Of a DNA stretch of 64,000 nt, positions 8,854 to 18,451 are shown piece after piece. The DNA lies in assembly GCF_014268455.2 (NCBI RefSeq), contig NZ_CP077085.1, positions 2,170,001-2,234,000 of the forward strand, in the 5' to 3' direction. The stretch comes from Pseudomonas shahriarae (GTDB taxonomy: Bacteria; Pseudomonadota; Gammaproteobacteria; Pseudomonadales; Pseudomonadaceae). The position numbers and the translations under genes were made by a program. The notes below the pieces were generated by a model that saw only the letters and a program-made list of their open reading frames with translations, made no database searches and was not told the DNA's origin. Within the stretch, counting starts at the first letter, position 1; every line of letters starts with the position of its first letter.

Positions 8854-9254
8854 GTTTGATCAAGTTTCTGGATATCACCTCCAAAGGTGATGAGCGGGGC
8901 CAACTGGTTGCGCTGGAGTATGAAAATGATATTCCGTTTGAAATTAAACGTGTTTATTACCTCACTGGAACTAAACAAGGAGTTCCGCGTGGATTTCATG
9001 CCCATAAGGAACTGCTGCAGGTGGCCGTCTGTGTTTCTGGACGCTGTTTGATGAAGCTTGATGATGGGGTGAGCAAAGAGGAAGTGTGGCTGGACGCGCC
9101 TGATAAGGCCATCATTATCGATCGCATGATTTGGCACGAGATGCATGATTTCAGCCCGGATTGCGTACTGCTGGTATTGGCGAGTGATATTTATGATGAG
9201 AGTGATTATCTAAGGGAATACTCGGTATTCAAAAATTTGATTAATGATTTCTAA
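8850..9254 (+). CDS. dTDP-4-keto-6-deoxyhexose 3,4-ketoisomerase (FdtA/QdtA type)
   Basis: Small cupin of 134 residues of the WxcM/FdtA family, which moves the keto group from C4 to C3 of dTDP-4-keto-6-deoxyglucose. The family's active-site HxH is seen in GVPRGFHAHKELLQV, and VSGRCLMKLDDG and DRMIWHEM complete the barrel. It overlaps rmlC by four bases. The aminotransferase that normally uses its product follows 104 bases later. Whether the product is the galacto (Fuc3N) or gluco (Qui3N) isomer cannot be told from sequence by eye. Confidence 0.88.
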   Translation: MSLIKFLDITSKGDERGQLVALEYENDIPFEIKRVYYLTGTKQGVPRGFHAHKELLQVAVCVSGRCLMKLDDGVSKEEVWLDAPDKAIIIDRMIWHEMHDFSPDCVLLVLASDIYDESDYLREYSVFKNLINDF

Positions 9255-9358
9255 AATATAGATAGTGTTCCGATTTTCTGGTGAAACGGCCAGTTAATTA
9301 ATGTGATGGTTACAGTCAATCCGATTTCTGGCGCGTTAAAGTAAAGAGTGTTTTATAA

Positions 9359-10486
9359 ATGATAAAATTTCTTGATTTGAAGTCTGTAAATGATCTCTGC
9401 CGTGATGAGTTGGTGACAGCCTGTGCGCGCGTTGTTGATTCTGGCTGGTATATCGGTGGGAAAGAGCTACAGACATTCGAACAGGAGTTTGCTCAATACT
9501 GTGGTGTTGAACACTGCATTGGTGTTGCTAACGGGCTGGATGCGTTGGTATTAGTCATTCGTGCCTGGAAGGAGTTGGGTCTCCTTGCGGAGGGCGATGA
9601 GGTTCTTGTTCCCTCCAATACTTATATTGCTAGTATCCTCGCCATTTCAGAGAATGGATTGACCCCCGTATTGGTTGAGCCTGATCCGAAGACGTTCAAT
9701 ATATGCCCAGTGAACGCAAAGGCAGCGATTACATCAAAAACTCGGATGATTTTGCCTGTGCACCTTTACGGTCGGCTGGCTGATATGCCGAAAATCATGG
9801 AGCTTGCTCGCGCCCATGACTTACTAGTTCTTGAAGATTCGGCGCAATCCCATGGGGCAACTCTCGATGGGAAGAAGGCCGGTAGTTGGGGGCATGCATC
9901 CGGGTTTAGCTTCTATCCCGGGAAAAATCTAGGCGCGCTGGGTGACGCTGGGGCAGTCACGACTAATGACGAATTCCTGGCCAAGACAGTTCGAGCGTTG
10001 GGCAACTACGGGTCGCACGAAAAATATAAGAATATTTATCGCGGTATCAACAGCCGGCTGGATGAAATGCAGGCTGCATGCTTATCGGTGAAATTGAAAT
10101 ACTTGGATAAACAAACAGCACATCGTCGTGAAATCGCTGGGCTGTATGGCCAGTTGATCAGTAACCCAGCTATTACATTGCCTGTGGGGGCGGCATTCAA
10201 CGCCTCGAGTAACGACAGCCATGTATGGCATGTATACACTGTGCTGTGTGCCCATAGGGATGCTCTTCAAGCCCACCTCAGCGCACAAGGTATACAAACA
10301 CTCATCCATTACCCAATTCCGCCTCACTTCCAACAGGCATATGCTGATCTGAAGGAGCAAAAACTTCCTATCTCGGTACAGATACATGAGCAAATTCTCA
10401 GCTTGCCAATAGGACCGACATTGTCCTTCGAAGAGGCTCGTGTTGTTATCGATGCCTGTAATAGCTTTCGACCGGACACTGTATGA
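9359..10486 (+). CDS. PLP-dependent sugar 3-aminotransferase (DegT/DnrJ/EryC1/StrS; FdtB/QdtB-like)
   Basis: Aminotransferase of 375 residues that would add an amino group at C3 of the dTDP-3-keto sugar. The family marks are [11 protein letters not shown] near residue 58, EDSAQSHGA (PLP-binding Asp) and [14 protein letters not shown], with the Schiff-base lysine in PGKNLG. The C-terminal HVWHVYTV and HYPIPPH are typical. It pairs with the upstream ketoisomerase, so its likely product is dTDP-Fuc3N or dTDP-Qui3N. No N-acetyltransferase of the FdtC/QdtC left-handed-helix type follows. It overlaps wzx by four bases. Confidence 0.9.
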   Translation: MIKFLDLKSVNDLCRDELVTACARVVDSGWYIGGKELQTFEQEFAQYCGVEHCIGVANGLDALVLVIRAWKELGLLAEGDEVLVPSNTYIASILAISENGLTPVLVEPDPKTFNICPVNAKAAITSKTRMILPVHLYGRLADMPKIMELARAHDLLVLEDSAQSHGATLDGKKAGSWGHASGFSFYPGKNLGALGDAGAVTTNDEFLAKTVRALGNYGSHEKYKNIYRGINSRLDEMQAACLSVKLKYLDKQTAHRREIAGLYGQLISNPAITLPVGAAFNASSNDSHVWHVYTVLCAHRDALQAHLSAQGIQTLIHYPIPPHFQQAYADLKEQKLPISVQIHEQILSLPIGPTLSFEEARVVIDACNSFRPDTV

Positions 10487-11760
10487 ATCTTGTTAAGACC
10501 AGCTTGTTAAATGGTATTGCTGTTGCCATTAAAATGATTACCTTGTTGGGTCTTAATAAAGTCTTGGCGATTTATGTAGGGCCGGCTGGATATGCCGCGA
10601 TAGGGCAATTTCAGAATGCGTTGCAGGTTATAACGATATTTACTGGTGGCGCTATTACCAATGGCGTTGTCAAGTATACAGCTGAATATCATGAAGAGCC
10701 TGAGCAGCAGATTAAACTATGGAAAACAGCAGGGTTTGTTGCAGTGGTGGGTAGTGTTGCTGTTGCATTGCTTGTTGCGGTTTACAGTAAAGAGCTTGCA
10801 TCGTTGTTTTTAAATAATACCGACTTGAGTGGTGTCTTTCTTTGGTTTTCCTGTGTTGTTATTTTTTTTTCGCTGAATATATTGCTGCTTGCGATATTGA
10901 ACGGGCGAAAGGAAATTGTACTATATATCGTTGCTAATATCGCGGGCAGTTTTCTATCATTTGGTGTGACTTTTTATCTGGCAACCAACTTCGGTTTGTA
11001 TGGCGCGTTGGTAGCGCTGGTTATTTACCAATCTATCAGTTTTATTGTGACATTGCTGCTTTGCCTGAGAACTCAATGGTTTAAGATCTCATACCTATTT
11101 GGGTGCCCGGACAAACAGATCGCGAAGAAATTATTTGCCTTCTTCTTGATGGCGGTTGTTTCTGCAGCATGCGCACCGTTAGCGCAGATGCTGGTCCGTA
11201 GTCATATCGGGACAGAATATGGCTGGGAAATGGCTGGCTATTGGGAGGCTATGTGGCGCTTGAGCGCTGCTTACCTATTACTGGTAACGACAACATTAAG
11301 TGTTTACTATCTTCCTAAGCTTTCTGAGTTGAAAACGGCGAATGAGGTAAGAGCGGAGATTATACAGGGCTATAAGCTGATTTTTCCGGTTGCTTTGTTA
11401 GCCGCTGGGACAATATATGTTCTTCGGGATTTTGTAGTGGCAGTGCTGTTCACCTCTGACTTCTACCCTGTTCGGAATTTTTTCGCCGGGCAAGTCGTGG
11501 GCGACTCCTTGAAAATATTTAGTTGGATAATGGCATATGTCATGCTCAGTCGAGCCATGGTTAAGGTTTTTATCATAACTGAAATAATATTTAGTATTTC
11601 GTTGTATTTGTTGACCATAGTATTCACGCAATGGTGGGGGGTTGAGTCGGCTACCTGGGCCTATGCGGTAAATTATGCGTTGTATAGTTTAGTTATGTAT
11701 ATTTTTGTCTATTTAAGGTTGGATAACTATTTTCATAATAAGCTGGAACATAAAGCTTGA
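10483..11760 (+). CDS. wzx: O-antigen flippase Wzx (MOP superfamily)
   Basis: Integral membrane protein of 425 residues with about twelve hydrophobic segments. It resembles WzxE-type lipid III/O-unit translocases (N-terminal [20 protein letters not shown], then [14 protein letters not shown]). It should flip undecaprenyl-PP-linked O units to the periplasm. The DNA is AT-rich, usual for flippase genes acquired by transfer. The start overlaps the upstream stop (ATGA) and the next gene begins with TTG inside the wzx stop. Confidence 0.9.
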   Translation: MNLVKTSLLNGIAVAIKMITLLGLNKVLAIYVGPAGYAAIGQFQNALQVITIFTGGAITNGVVKYTAEYHEEPEQQIKLWKTAGFVAVVGSVAVALLVAVYSKELASLFLNNTDLSGVFLWFSCVVIFFSLNILLLAILNGRKEIVLYIVANIAGSFLSFGVTFYLATNFGLYGALVALVIYQSISFIVTLLLCLRTQWFKISYLFGCPDKQIAKKLFAFFLMAVVSAACAPLAQMLVRSHIGTEYGWEMAGYWEAMWRLSAAYLLLVTTTLSVYYLPKLSELKTANEVRAEIIQGYKLIFPVALLAAGTIYVLRDFVVAVLFTSDFYPVRNFFAGQVVGDSLKIFSWIMAYVMLSRAMVKVFIITEIIFSISLYLLTIVFTQWWGVESATWAYAVNYALYSLVMYIFVYLRLDNYFHNKLEHKA

Positions 11761-13184
11761 AAAAGATATTTAAGGATTTTGAAGTTGCTATTCGCGAGAC
11801 GGCTGACCTGAATCAGGCGCTCGCACTGGCGTGTGCCTACGGCAACCTTCTCTGGTTTGCGGATGTAGGGATTCACGATGCGCCGCTTATCGAAGCGGAC
11901 CTCATTGAGCGCTGTCTTTCGATGGCGGATACAGGTTCTGTGGCGGCGCTAAATGAGTGTGGGGAGGTTTTGCATGTTGTGAGCGAGCCCTTCATGACCG
12001 GTGGGCATACGAGGTTGATGGAAAAGCTTGCCTCCATGCATGCCGAACCTGCCGATCTGTTGATCTCACGCCAAGCAGCACTAGATGCCAAGGCCCAGGT
12101 TTGTAGATTTTTTGATAAAACCAGAGTCGTTAGTGCTTCGTGTCCTGTCGATGCGCTGGCGGAGATGGTTGGTCTATTGTCGGGCTATAAAAAGGCCGTC
12201 CTGCATATCCATCCTGACGATATCCTGGTAGTCATCGCGTGTGGAGTAGCAAAACGTCTTTCCGGGCTTGAAGTGTTTTTTGTCAATCATGCCGACCACG
12301 TTTTCTCCTATGGGAGTTCGGTCGCGGACTATTACTTTGAGCTCAGCGGCCACGGCCGCCGTTTTGATTTAACGAAGTGTATTCAGGGGCGTAAGAGCTT
12401 CCTGGGTATCCCGCTGAACATGCCACGTGCGCAGATGGCTGGTGATTTCAAACCAACCACGCAGGCTGCGTTGCTTTTCATTTCTGCAGGCTCAGATATC
12501 AAGTACAAGCCCCGCAAAGGCTTTAGTATTTTCAAGTTAGTAGCACGTATTCTTGATGATTACCCCGCCTCCACATTCATGGTTATTGGCAGTGACGTTA
12601 AAAAAGCGTTCTGGTGGTGGCCATTAAAACTTCGATATGGCTCCAGGCTGAGTATCAGGGCACACCTTGATTTTCAGGAGTACAGTAAGTTGGTCACTAA
12701 GGCGGACTTTTACGTTGATAGCCACCCACTGCCAGGCGGGACTGCTTTCGCAGAGCAATTCGTCAAAGGGCAGCGGTGTGTCGGGCTAATCTCCCCGGTC
12801 CAGGGCTATTCCCCGGCGGACAAGCTCAAGCGAGCCGATATCGACGCTGTTATGGAATCTATAGCAGACTACAGATACGACAAGGAAACTTTTTTTGCTA
12901 TTGAGAAGGTTAATGCGTATGACTCGGTAAAGGAGCGCTATCTGAACTGTCTGTACGACGGGCAGGTTTGCGCGAACCCACTGGATTCAAACGGTAATTG
13001 GGCAGGAGATACAGCTTTTTTTGAGGAGCCAAAAGGCTCTTTAAACGTGGATATTGCCTTGGATACCTTTTTACTACTGTCCAGATTCGAGCGGAATTTG
13101 GCGTGCCGCTTGTTCGCTGCGCTATCTATGGGGAAAAAATTTAAGCTGTTGGCGAAGATGATCTTGGCGAGGAAGTTTCGATGA
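11757..13184 (+). CDS. Unidentified protein in the O-antigen cluster, possible GT-B glycosyltransferase
   Basis: Protein of 475 residues starting at TTG 11757, overlapping the wzx stop (TTGA). I do not recognise a family with certainty. The middle and C-terminal half have a GT-B look: LLFISAGSDIKYKPRKGF near residue 239, an FMVIGSDVKK strand, and DFYVDSHPLPGGTAFAEQFV near 321-340, where sugar-nucleotide enzymes carry a nucleotide-binding loop. No signal peptide or membrane span is seen. The position between wzx and wzy favours an O-unit glycosyltransferase. The N-terminal 120 residues look like an all-helical region followed by an alpha/beta fold. Confidence 0.55.
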   Translation: MKKIFKDFEVAIRETADLNQALALACAYGNLLWFADVGIHDAPLIEADLIERCLSMADTGSVAALNECGEVLHVVSEPFMTGGHTRLMEKLASMHAEPADLLISRQAALDAKAQVCRFFDKTRVVSASCPVDALAEMVGLLSGYKKAVLHIHPDDILVVIACGVAKRLSGLEVFFVNHADHVFSYGSSVADYYFELSGHGRRFDLTKCIQGRKSFLGIPLNMPRAQMAGDFKPTTQAALLFISAGSDIKYKPRKGFSIFKLVARILDDYPASTFMVIGSDVKKAFWWWPLKLRYGSRLSIRAHLDFQEYSKLVTKADFYVDSHPLPGGTAFAEQFVKGQRCVGLISPVQGYSPADKLKRADIDAVMESIADYRYDKETFFAIEKVNAYDSVKERYLNCLYDGQVCANPLDSNGNWAGDTAFFEEPKGSLNVDIALDTFLLLSRFERNLACRLFAALSMGKKFKLLAKMILARKFR

Positions 13185-13217
13185 ATATTGTTTTCGTTGA
13201 TCGAGCGTGGGTTTTCA

Positions 13218-14372
13218 ATGACTAGTCGGATTATACGTTGGCTATTATTCTTTTATTGTCTGTCGACCGTGCTGGTGCCGATCTTTGTACTGAATAAATT
13301 GTTTTTTATACCGCTTTTTTTGATGGCGGTTTATGTTTTGTTGGCTCGGCCACTGAGAACGATTGCGCCGATTATTGTGGTTTCGATTTTTTTATATGGT
13401 TTCCTTCTAGGGCTGATCGGTGACACAGACGCTGATTTTTCCCGGCAAATGCTGTTGGGCGCTGTCTCACTCTTTCTGATCTATACCATCGCTGAGTTCA
13501 GGGTGGATATGGGTGAAATTGTCAAATCTGTAGGTGCTATCTTCGCGCTTATCATGTGTATGTTTTCTTTTGTATTGATGGTCGAGCCAGGATCATTTCT
13601 GGCGGTGGCACTGCTCGATTTTTATAATGCTAATGAACTTGGATATTACGGTCTGCGTAATTTTGGCGGGTTGGAGATGTTTATGCTTCATCATCGCTCC
13701 TCTCCGTTTATGTTGCTTCCTTTATCTTTGTTTTTTATTGATTTTTTGAAGTCTAAAAGACTTCATTCGTTATTTTTTATGATTGTGATAATGGTCGCTA
13801 TTGTCTCGTCGGCCTCTAGAGGGTTGATGGTGATGGGTATGATTTCGATGTTTGTCTTGTACTTTTATAACCAAAGTTGGGCTGTGCGCCTGTTGGTGTT
13901 AAGCGTTTTGGTTCCTGCGGTTTCTTTGGTTGTGGGGTACTTGGTCGCGGAAACTAGCGTATTCAGCTCCGATGAAGCGTCTAACAGTATAAAGATTGGC
14001 CACTTTTTGTCGTTTCTGAATGTTGTGGATTGGAAAATGCTGGTGTTCGGTAATGGCCTTGGCTCATTTTTTTATACTGAAGGCTATCAAAGGTTGGTGT
14101 CGCAAACTGAAATTACCTGGATGGATTCAATCCGGTATGTTGGCCTTCCTTTATCGATCCTCTTGTTTAGTATTCTGCTTTTTCCTACTCGCAGGTATGT
14201 ACCAAGTGTGCAAGGATCGTCCAGCCGCTTGATAATTTTTATGTATCTTATAATGTCTTTAAGTAATCCCGTTCTTTTCAATTCCTTCGGGTTCTTAGTG
14301 ATATTGTGGTACTGGTCTGTCGTGATAAAAAATCAAGAACCTTCGGCGTTGCATGCCGAGGTCAGGAGGTAA
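13218..14372 (+). CDS. wzy: O-antigen polymerase Wzy-like membrane protein
   Basis: Very hydrophobic protein of about 384 residues with around ten membrane segments and one long extracytoplasmic loop (about residues 120-165, containing NELGYYGLRNFGG). This is the usual form of Wzy polymerases and O-antigen ligases. Sequence conservation in Wzy is low, so the name rests on topology and on the place between wzx and the glycosyltransferases. ATG 13218 is chosen as start. TTG 13188 in the same frame has a better-placed GAGGAAG upstream and is possible. The gene is AT-rich, like wzx. Confidence 0.7.
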   Translation: MTSRIIRWLLFFYCLSTVLVPIFVLNKLFFIPLFLMAVYVLLARPLRTIAPIIVVSIFLYGFLLGLIGDTDADFSRQMLLGAVSLFLIYTIAEFRVDMGEIVKSVGAIFALIMCMFSFVLMVEPGSFLAVALLDFYNANELGYYGLRNFGGLEMFMLHHRSSPFMLLPLSLFFIDFLKSKRLHSLFFMIVIMVAIVSSASRGLMVMGMISMFVLYFYNQSWAVRLLVLSVLVPAVSLVVGYLVAETSVFSSDEASNSIKIGHFLSFLNVVDWKMLVFGNGLGSFFYTEGYQRLVSQTEITWMDSIRYVGLPLSILLFSILLFPTRRYVPSVQGSSSRLIIFMYLIMSLSNPVLFNSFGFLVILWYWSVVIKNQEPSALHAEVRR

Positions 14373-14373
14373 G

Positions 14374-15279
14374 TTGAATACTGTTGCAGCAATAGTCGTC
14401 GGTTATAATCCCGATATTAAGATACTTGATGAGCTGCTGACTTCCCTGGCAGCTCAGGTTGAGTTTCTGGTGTTGGTCGATAACGGCGGGAGCGAATCAT
14501 TTCTGGCGCAGGAGCCTGAAGTGCGTGCGCGGGTCAACTATGTCTCGCTCAATGGCAACCAGGGGTTGGGCACCGCGCTCAATACCGGCTTTGCCATGGC
14601 GATTGAAGCGGGTATGCAATACGTCGTGACGTTCGACCAGGACAGTCATGCTGAACCCGATCTGATTGCGCGGTTGTATCAGGCGATGATGAGCGCCAAG
14701 GCAAAGGATGCCAGTTGTATTGCTGTTAGCCCGGCGTTTTTTGACCGTCGTGATGGAAAGAAAATCAATTTCCCTTTTTACAGTTCAATCAACGGCGCAA
14801 TCAAGCCGGTTTTCAGCTCTGATGATGAGCACGGCTTGGTAAAAGCGGATGCGCTCATTACCTCGGGGATGTTCATCAGCACTCGGGCGTGGATCGAAGG
14901 TATTCGCTATGACGAAGGTATGTTCGTCGACTTTACGGATACGGAGTGGTGCTTTCGGGTCCGTGATCAGGGCTATACGTTGTATGGTTGCCTGAATGTG
15001 GAAATGGGCCATGCATTGTCTGATGCTCCTCCCGTCAAGATTTTTGGCTTGAGTTTTTTTAGATACTCCCCCGTGCGCCGTTATTTTTTCTTTCGTAATA
15101 CCGTCGCTGTTTGCCGTATGCGCCATACGCCGACCTGTTGGAAAAAACGTCTGCTGTCTGCATTGGTACTGCGTTTTTTCGTTAATCTGCTGATTGACGA
15201 CAATAAGCTCAAATCGCTGAGAATGATGATTCGCGGCGTAAGCCATGGCTGGCAGAAAAAGTTGGGCGGGGTGCGTTGA
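14374..15279 (+). CDS. Family 2 glycosyltransferase, rhamnosyltransferase-like
   Basis: GT-A glycosyltransferase of 301 residues acting on the cytoplasmic face in O-unit assembly. The start of the fold is AAIVVGYNPD, and LNGNQGLGTALNTGF and the metal-binding VTFDQDSHAEPDLI are typical of rhamnosyl-type GT2 enzymes. TTG 14374 is chosen because AGGAGG lies five bases before it. The open frame extends to 14353 inside wzy, but without a ribosome-binding site. It begins two bases after the wzy stop. Confidence 0.86.
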   Translation: MNTVAAIVVGYNPDIKILDELLTSLAAQVEFLVLVDNGGSESFLAQEPEVRARVNYVSLNGNQGLGTALNTGFAMAIEAGMQYVVTFDQDSHAEPDLIARLYQAMMSAKAKDASCIAVSPAFFDRRDGKKINFPFYSSINGAIKPVFSSDDEHGLVKADALITSGMFISTRAWIEGIRYDEGMFVDFTDTEWCFRVRDQGYTLYGCLNVEMGHALSDAPPVKIFGLSFFRYSPVRRYFFFRNTVAVCRMRHTPTCWKKRLLSALVLRFFVNLLIDDNKLKSLRMMIRGVSHGWQKKLGGVR

Positions 15280-15344
15280 ATGCTATTTTCAGGACGTAAT
15301 TTTTCAAGGATTGTTTTTGGATCAAGTACTAAGGGTGGATTCTG

Positions 15345-16256
15345 ATGCAGCCACGTATTCTGGTTCTGCTCGCTGCCTACAACGGTATGCGTTGGATGGC
15401 CGAACAAGTTGACTCGATCTTGGGGCAAGTGGGCGTATCCGTCTCGATTCTGATCAGTGTGGACAGCTCCAACGACGGTACCGAAGAATGGGTCGATCAA
15501 CTGTGCCAGAGAGACTCAAGGGTCAAATCCCTGGCCCACGGTGAAAAATTTGGTGGTGCGGCACGAAACTTTTTCCGCCTGGTCAATGAAGCACCCACTG
15601 AAGACTTTGATTATTTTTCATTCGCCGACCAGGACGATATCTGGCTGCCAGATAAACTTGTCAGCGCCACGCAGCACATGAACGATACAGGGGCTGACGG
15701 CTACTCCGGCAATGTAACGGCATTCTGGCCTGATGGTCGTGAGTCGACCATTGTCAAATCGCAGCCTCAGGTTGCGTACGATCATTTGTTCGAGGCAGCC
15801 GGCCCTGGGTGCACTTACGTCTTTTCCCAGCGTCTATTTGTTGAGCTTCAACAGCATATCAACAGTCGTTTTGTACAAGTACAGGGGGTGACGCTGCATG
15901 ATTGGTATTGTTATGCCTATAGCCGTTCACACGGATTCAAGTGGGTGATCGATAGCCGGCCTTATATGCGCTATCGCCAGCATGGTGGTAACCAGGTCGG
16001 GGTGAATAGCGGCTCAAAGGCGTTCAAGAAACGCCTTTCCCAAGTGCTAGATGGTTGGTGGCTGAATCAGGCTGCACTGATCGCCGGCATGGTCGGTATG
16101 GTTGACGAACCTTTTGTCCGGCGCTGGATCGGGCTGGGGCGCCTGGACCTGCTGCGCTTGGCGACCAGTGCCGCGAAGTGCCGCAGACGCCCACGGGATA
16201 AGTTGGTATTCGCTGGTTTGTGTCTGGTGTTGGCGGTTTTGAGGCAAAAGAAATGA
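15345..16256 (+). CDS. Family 2 glycosyltransferase
   Basis: GT2 protein of 303 residues. Fold marks are ILVLLAAYNGMRWMAEQ at the N-terminus, SVDSSNDGTEEW for nucleotide binding and FADQDDIWLPDKL with the DxD-type motif. The motif set resembles bacterial rhamnosyl- or galactosyltransferases of O-antigen clusters, but acceptor and donor cannot be read from it. ATG 15345 has AAGGGTGG upstream. The stop overlaps the next ATG (ATGA). Confidence 0.86.
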   Translation: MQPRILVLLAAYNGMRWMAEQVDSILGQVGVSVSILISVDSSNDGTEEWVDQLCQRDSRVKSLAHGEKFGGAARNFFRLVNEAPTEDFDYFSFADQDDIWLPDKLVSATQHMNDTGADGYSGNVTAFWPDGRESTIVKSQPQVAYDHLFEAAGPGCTYVFSQRLFVELQQHINSRFVQVQGVTLHDWYCYAYSRSHGFKWVIDSRPYMRYRQHGGNQVGVNSGSKAFKKRLSQVLDGWWLNQAALIAGMVGMVDEPFVRRWIGLGRLDLLRLATSAAKCRRRPRDKLVFAGLCLVLAVLRQKK

Positions 16257-17221
16257 AAACCCAGTTATTGGTCACCGGCAGCAGCGGTTTTGTCGGCCGT
16301 CATCTGATTCAACAATTGCAGGGGAGCGCTGATTATCAGGTGCGTGCCCTTGTCCGTCGTCTGCCGGATGCTTCTGCTTCTGATGTCGAGTACGTCGTGC
16401 TTGCCGATTTCTCGGCTGTGTCACCAGAGCACCCAGCTTTGCAGGGCGTAGATGTTGTTGTTCATCTCGCTTCACGCGTTCACGTCATGAACGACACCGA
16501 AACGGATCCTCTTGCGGCGTTTCGGCGGGTCAATGTCGGGCATACCCTTGCGTTGGCCCGTAGCGCAGCGTCCGCAGGAGCCAGGCGCTTTGTGTTCGTC
16601 AGTTCGGTGAAAGTCAACGGCGAGCAAACCGCCCCGGGCCGACCTTTTCGCGAAACAGACCCGTCGGCGCCCGTTGATCCTTATGGTGTTTCCAAGATGG
16701 AGGCGGAGGAGGCGTTGAAAGCTCTTGCGCTTGAGACCGGGCTTGAAGTGGTGATAATCCGACCGGTACTTGTGTATGGACCGGGAGTCAAAGCCAACTT
16801 TGAAAGCATGATGAAATGGCTCGTGAAGCGCGTTCCTCTGCCATTTGGTGCCATACGCAACCAAAGAAGCCTCGTTGCGCTGGACAATCTCGTGAGCCTG
16901 ATCTTGACCTGTACGACTCACCCGGCTGCGTCCAATGAGACCTTCTTGGCGAGCGACGGGGATGACGTGTCGACTAGTGAGCTGCTACGTAAACTTGCAA
17001 AAGCCCTGGGCGCCCCAGCCAGGTTGATACCGGTTCCACAGTGGGTACTTGTCTGGGGGGCGACTTTGTTAGGCAAAGAAGCGCTGTCCCAACGTCTTTG
17101 CGGCTCGCTGCAAGTCGATGTCACCAAGGCGCGCCAGGTGTTGGGTTGGCAGCCGCCACTTACACTCGAGCAAGGTCTTGCTGTTACTGCGCAACACTAT
17201 GTCAGCGAGCGAACTGAATGA
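16253..17221 (+). CDS. SDR-family UDP-4-keto-sugar reductase/epimerase (WbpV-like)
   Basis: Extended short-chain dehydrogenase of 322 residues with the NAD(P) loop TGSSGFVGRHL, the catalytic Ser in FVSSVKVNG and the Tyr-Lys pair in DPYGVSKMEA. In pseudomonad clusters ending wbpV-wbpL-wbpM this enzyme reduces the WbpM product to UDP-QuiNAc, or epimerises it on the FucNAc route. ATG 16253 overlaps the upstream stop, and the earlier in-frame ATG 16220 lies inside the previous gene. It overlaps wbpL by four bases. Confidence 0.85.
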   Translation: MKTQLLVTGSSGFVGRHLIQQLQGSADYQVRALVRRLPDASASDVEYVVLADFSAVSPEHPALQGVDVVVHLASRVHVMNDTETDPLAAFRRVNVGHTLALARSAASAGARRFVFVSSVKVNGEQTAPGRPFRETDPSAPVDPYGVSKMEAEEALKALALETGLEVVIIRPVLVYGPGVKANFESMMKWLVKRVPLPFGAIRNQRSLVALDNLVSLILTCTTHPAASNETFLASDGDDVSTSELLRKLAKALGAPARLIPVPQWVLVWGATLLGKEALSQRLCGSLQVDVTKARQVLGWQPPLTLEQGLAVTAQHYVSERTE

Positions 17222-18228
17222 AGTACTGGTACATCTTTCCCATTGTCGCCTTGGTTTCCCTGGCGCTGACGGCGCTCTTGCGTCAATACGCGTTGCGTCG
17301 CAGCATCATTGATATTCCCAATGCTCGCAGTTCGCACACGGTCCCCACCCCTCGCGGTGGGGGAGTGGCGATTGTACTGACGTTTGCCTTTGCACTCGTG
17401 TGGCTGGCGGGTGCCCAGTTGATAACGGTTGCTGAGAGTGCTGCTCTGCTAGGTGCAGGGTTGTTGATCGCAATCATCGGCTTTATGGACGATCATGGTC
17501 ATATCGCCGCTCGTTGGCGCTTGTTGGGGCATTTTGCCGCCGCGATCTGGATGTTGTCCTGGATGCAGGGACTACCGGCAATTTCAGCTTTTGGCGTTAC
17601 GTTCGATCTTGGTTGGGTAGGCCATGTCCTGGCCGTGTTTTACCTGGTCTGGATGCTGAATCTCTACAACTTCATGGACGGTATTGACGGTCTTGCCAGT
17701 CTGCAGGCTATCTGTGCCTGTCTCGCGCTGACGCTGATTTACTTTTTGAGCGGGCAGCCGTCGATGATGTGGGCACCCTTGTTGTTGAGTGCTTCTGTGG
17801 CTGGCTTCCTGTATTGGAATTTCCCGCCGGCCCGTATTTTCATGGGCGACGCAGGTAGTGGGTTTCTGGGGATCATTCTGGGAGGTCTTTCTGTTCAGGC
17901 CGCCTGGGCCGGCAGTGAGTTTTTCTTCGCTTGGCTGATCATGCTGGGTGTCTTTATCGTGGATGCGACCTTTACTCTCATCCGACGGCTTGCCCGGGGC
18001 GATAAAGTCTATGAGGCCCATCGCAGCCATGCCTACCAATTTGCCAGCCGCCAATATGGCCGCCATCTGCCCGTCACACTTGCGGTTGCCGTTATCAATG
18101 TAGTTTGGCTGTTGCCGTTGGCATTGGCGGTGGCGCTTTTTGGGCTGGACGCAGGGGTGGGGACAGTTATTGCGTATCTTCCCCTAGTATTCCTGGCTGT
18201 CAAATATAGTGCAGGGCAGAGAGAGTAG
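17218..18228 (+). CDS. wbpL: Undecaprenyl-phosphate sugar-1-phosphate transferase WbpL (WecA/MraY family)
   Basis: Polytopic membrane enzyme of 336 residues that starts the O unit by moving FucNAc-, QuiNAc- or GlcNAc-1-phosphate from UDP to undecaprenyl phosphate. PRGGGVAIV after the first span, NLYNFMDGIDGLASLQ (catalytic Asp pair), ARIFMGDAGSGFLG and the HRSHAYQ loop are all in place. It follows the reductase with an ATGA overlap and precedes wbpM, the conserved order. Confidence 0.92.
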   Translation: MKYWYIFPIVALVSLALTALLRQYALRRSIIDIPNARSSHTVPTPRGGGVAIVLTFAFALVWLAGAQLITVAESAALLGAGLLIAIIGFMDDHGHIAARWRLLGHFAAAIWMLSWMQGLPAISAFGVTFDLGWVGHVLAVFYLVWMLNLYNFMDGIDGLASLQAICACLALTLIYFLSGQPSMMWAPLLLSASVAGFLYWNFPPARIFMGDAGSGFLGIILGGLSVQAAWAGSEFFFAWLIMLGVFIVDATFTLIRRLARGDKVYEAHRSHAYQFASRQYGRHLPVTLAVAVINVVWLLPLALAVALFGLDAGVGTVIAYLPLVFLAVKYSAGQRE

Positions 18229-18451
18229 CGCCGCTGGCCAAAGCGTCAATTTTCCTTGCTGCTAGGTGGGCTTGGATTCGGCACTGATATATGTAAATTA
18301 CCGGCAGTTTTTTTTCTGCGGGCTTTACATTCTTAGTATCAAGGAGCTAAACCGTGGCAACATGCTTTTTACGCCTGATCAGAATAACTGTCGGAAGTCT
18401 CCAGCCGGGCGTTTTTTCAATTGTATGCAGTAAGGGGTAGTCGGGAACAAC
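18229..18451. other. Intergenic region before wbpM
   Basis: A 223-base gap without an ORF, ending 5' of wbpM. The change from overlapping genes to a gap suggests wbpM has its own promoter here. I cannot place promoter boxes with confidence. Confidence 0.35.
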
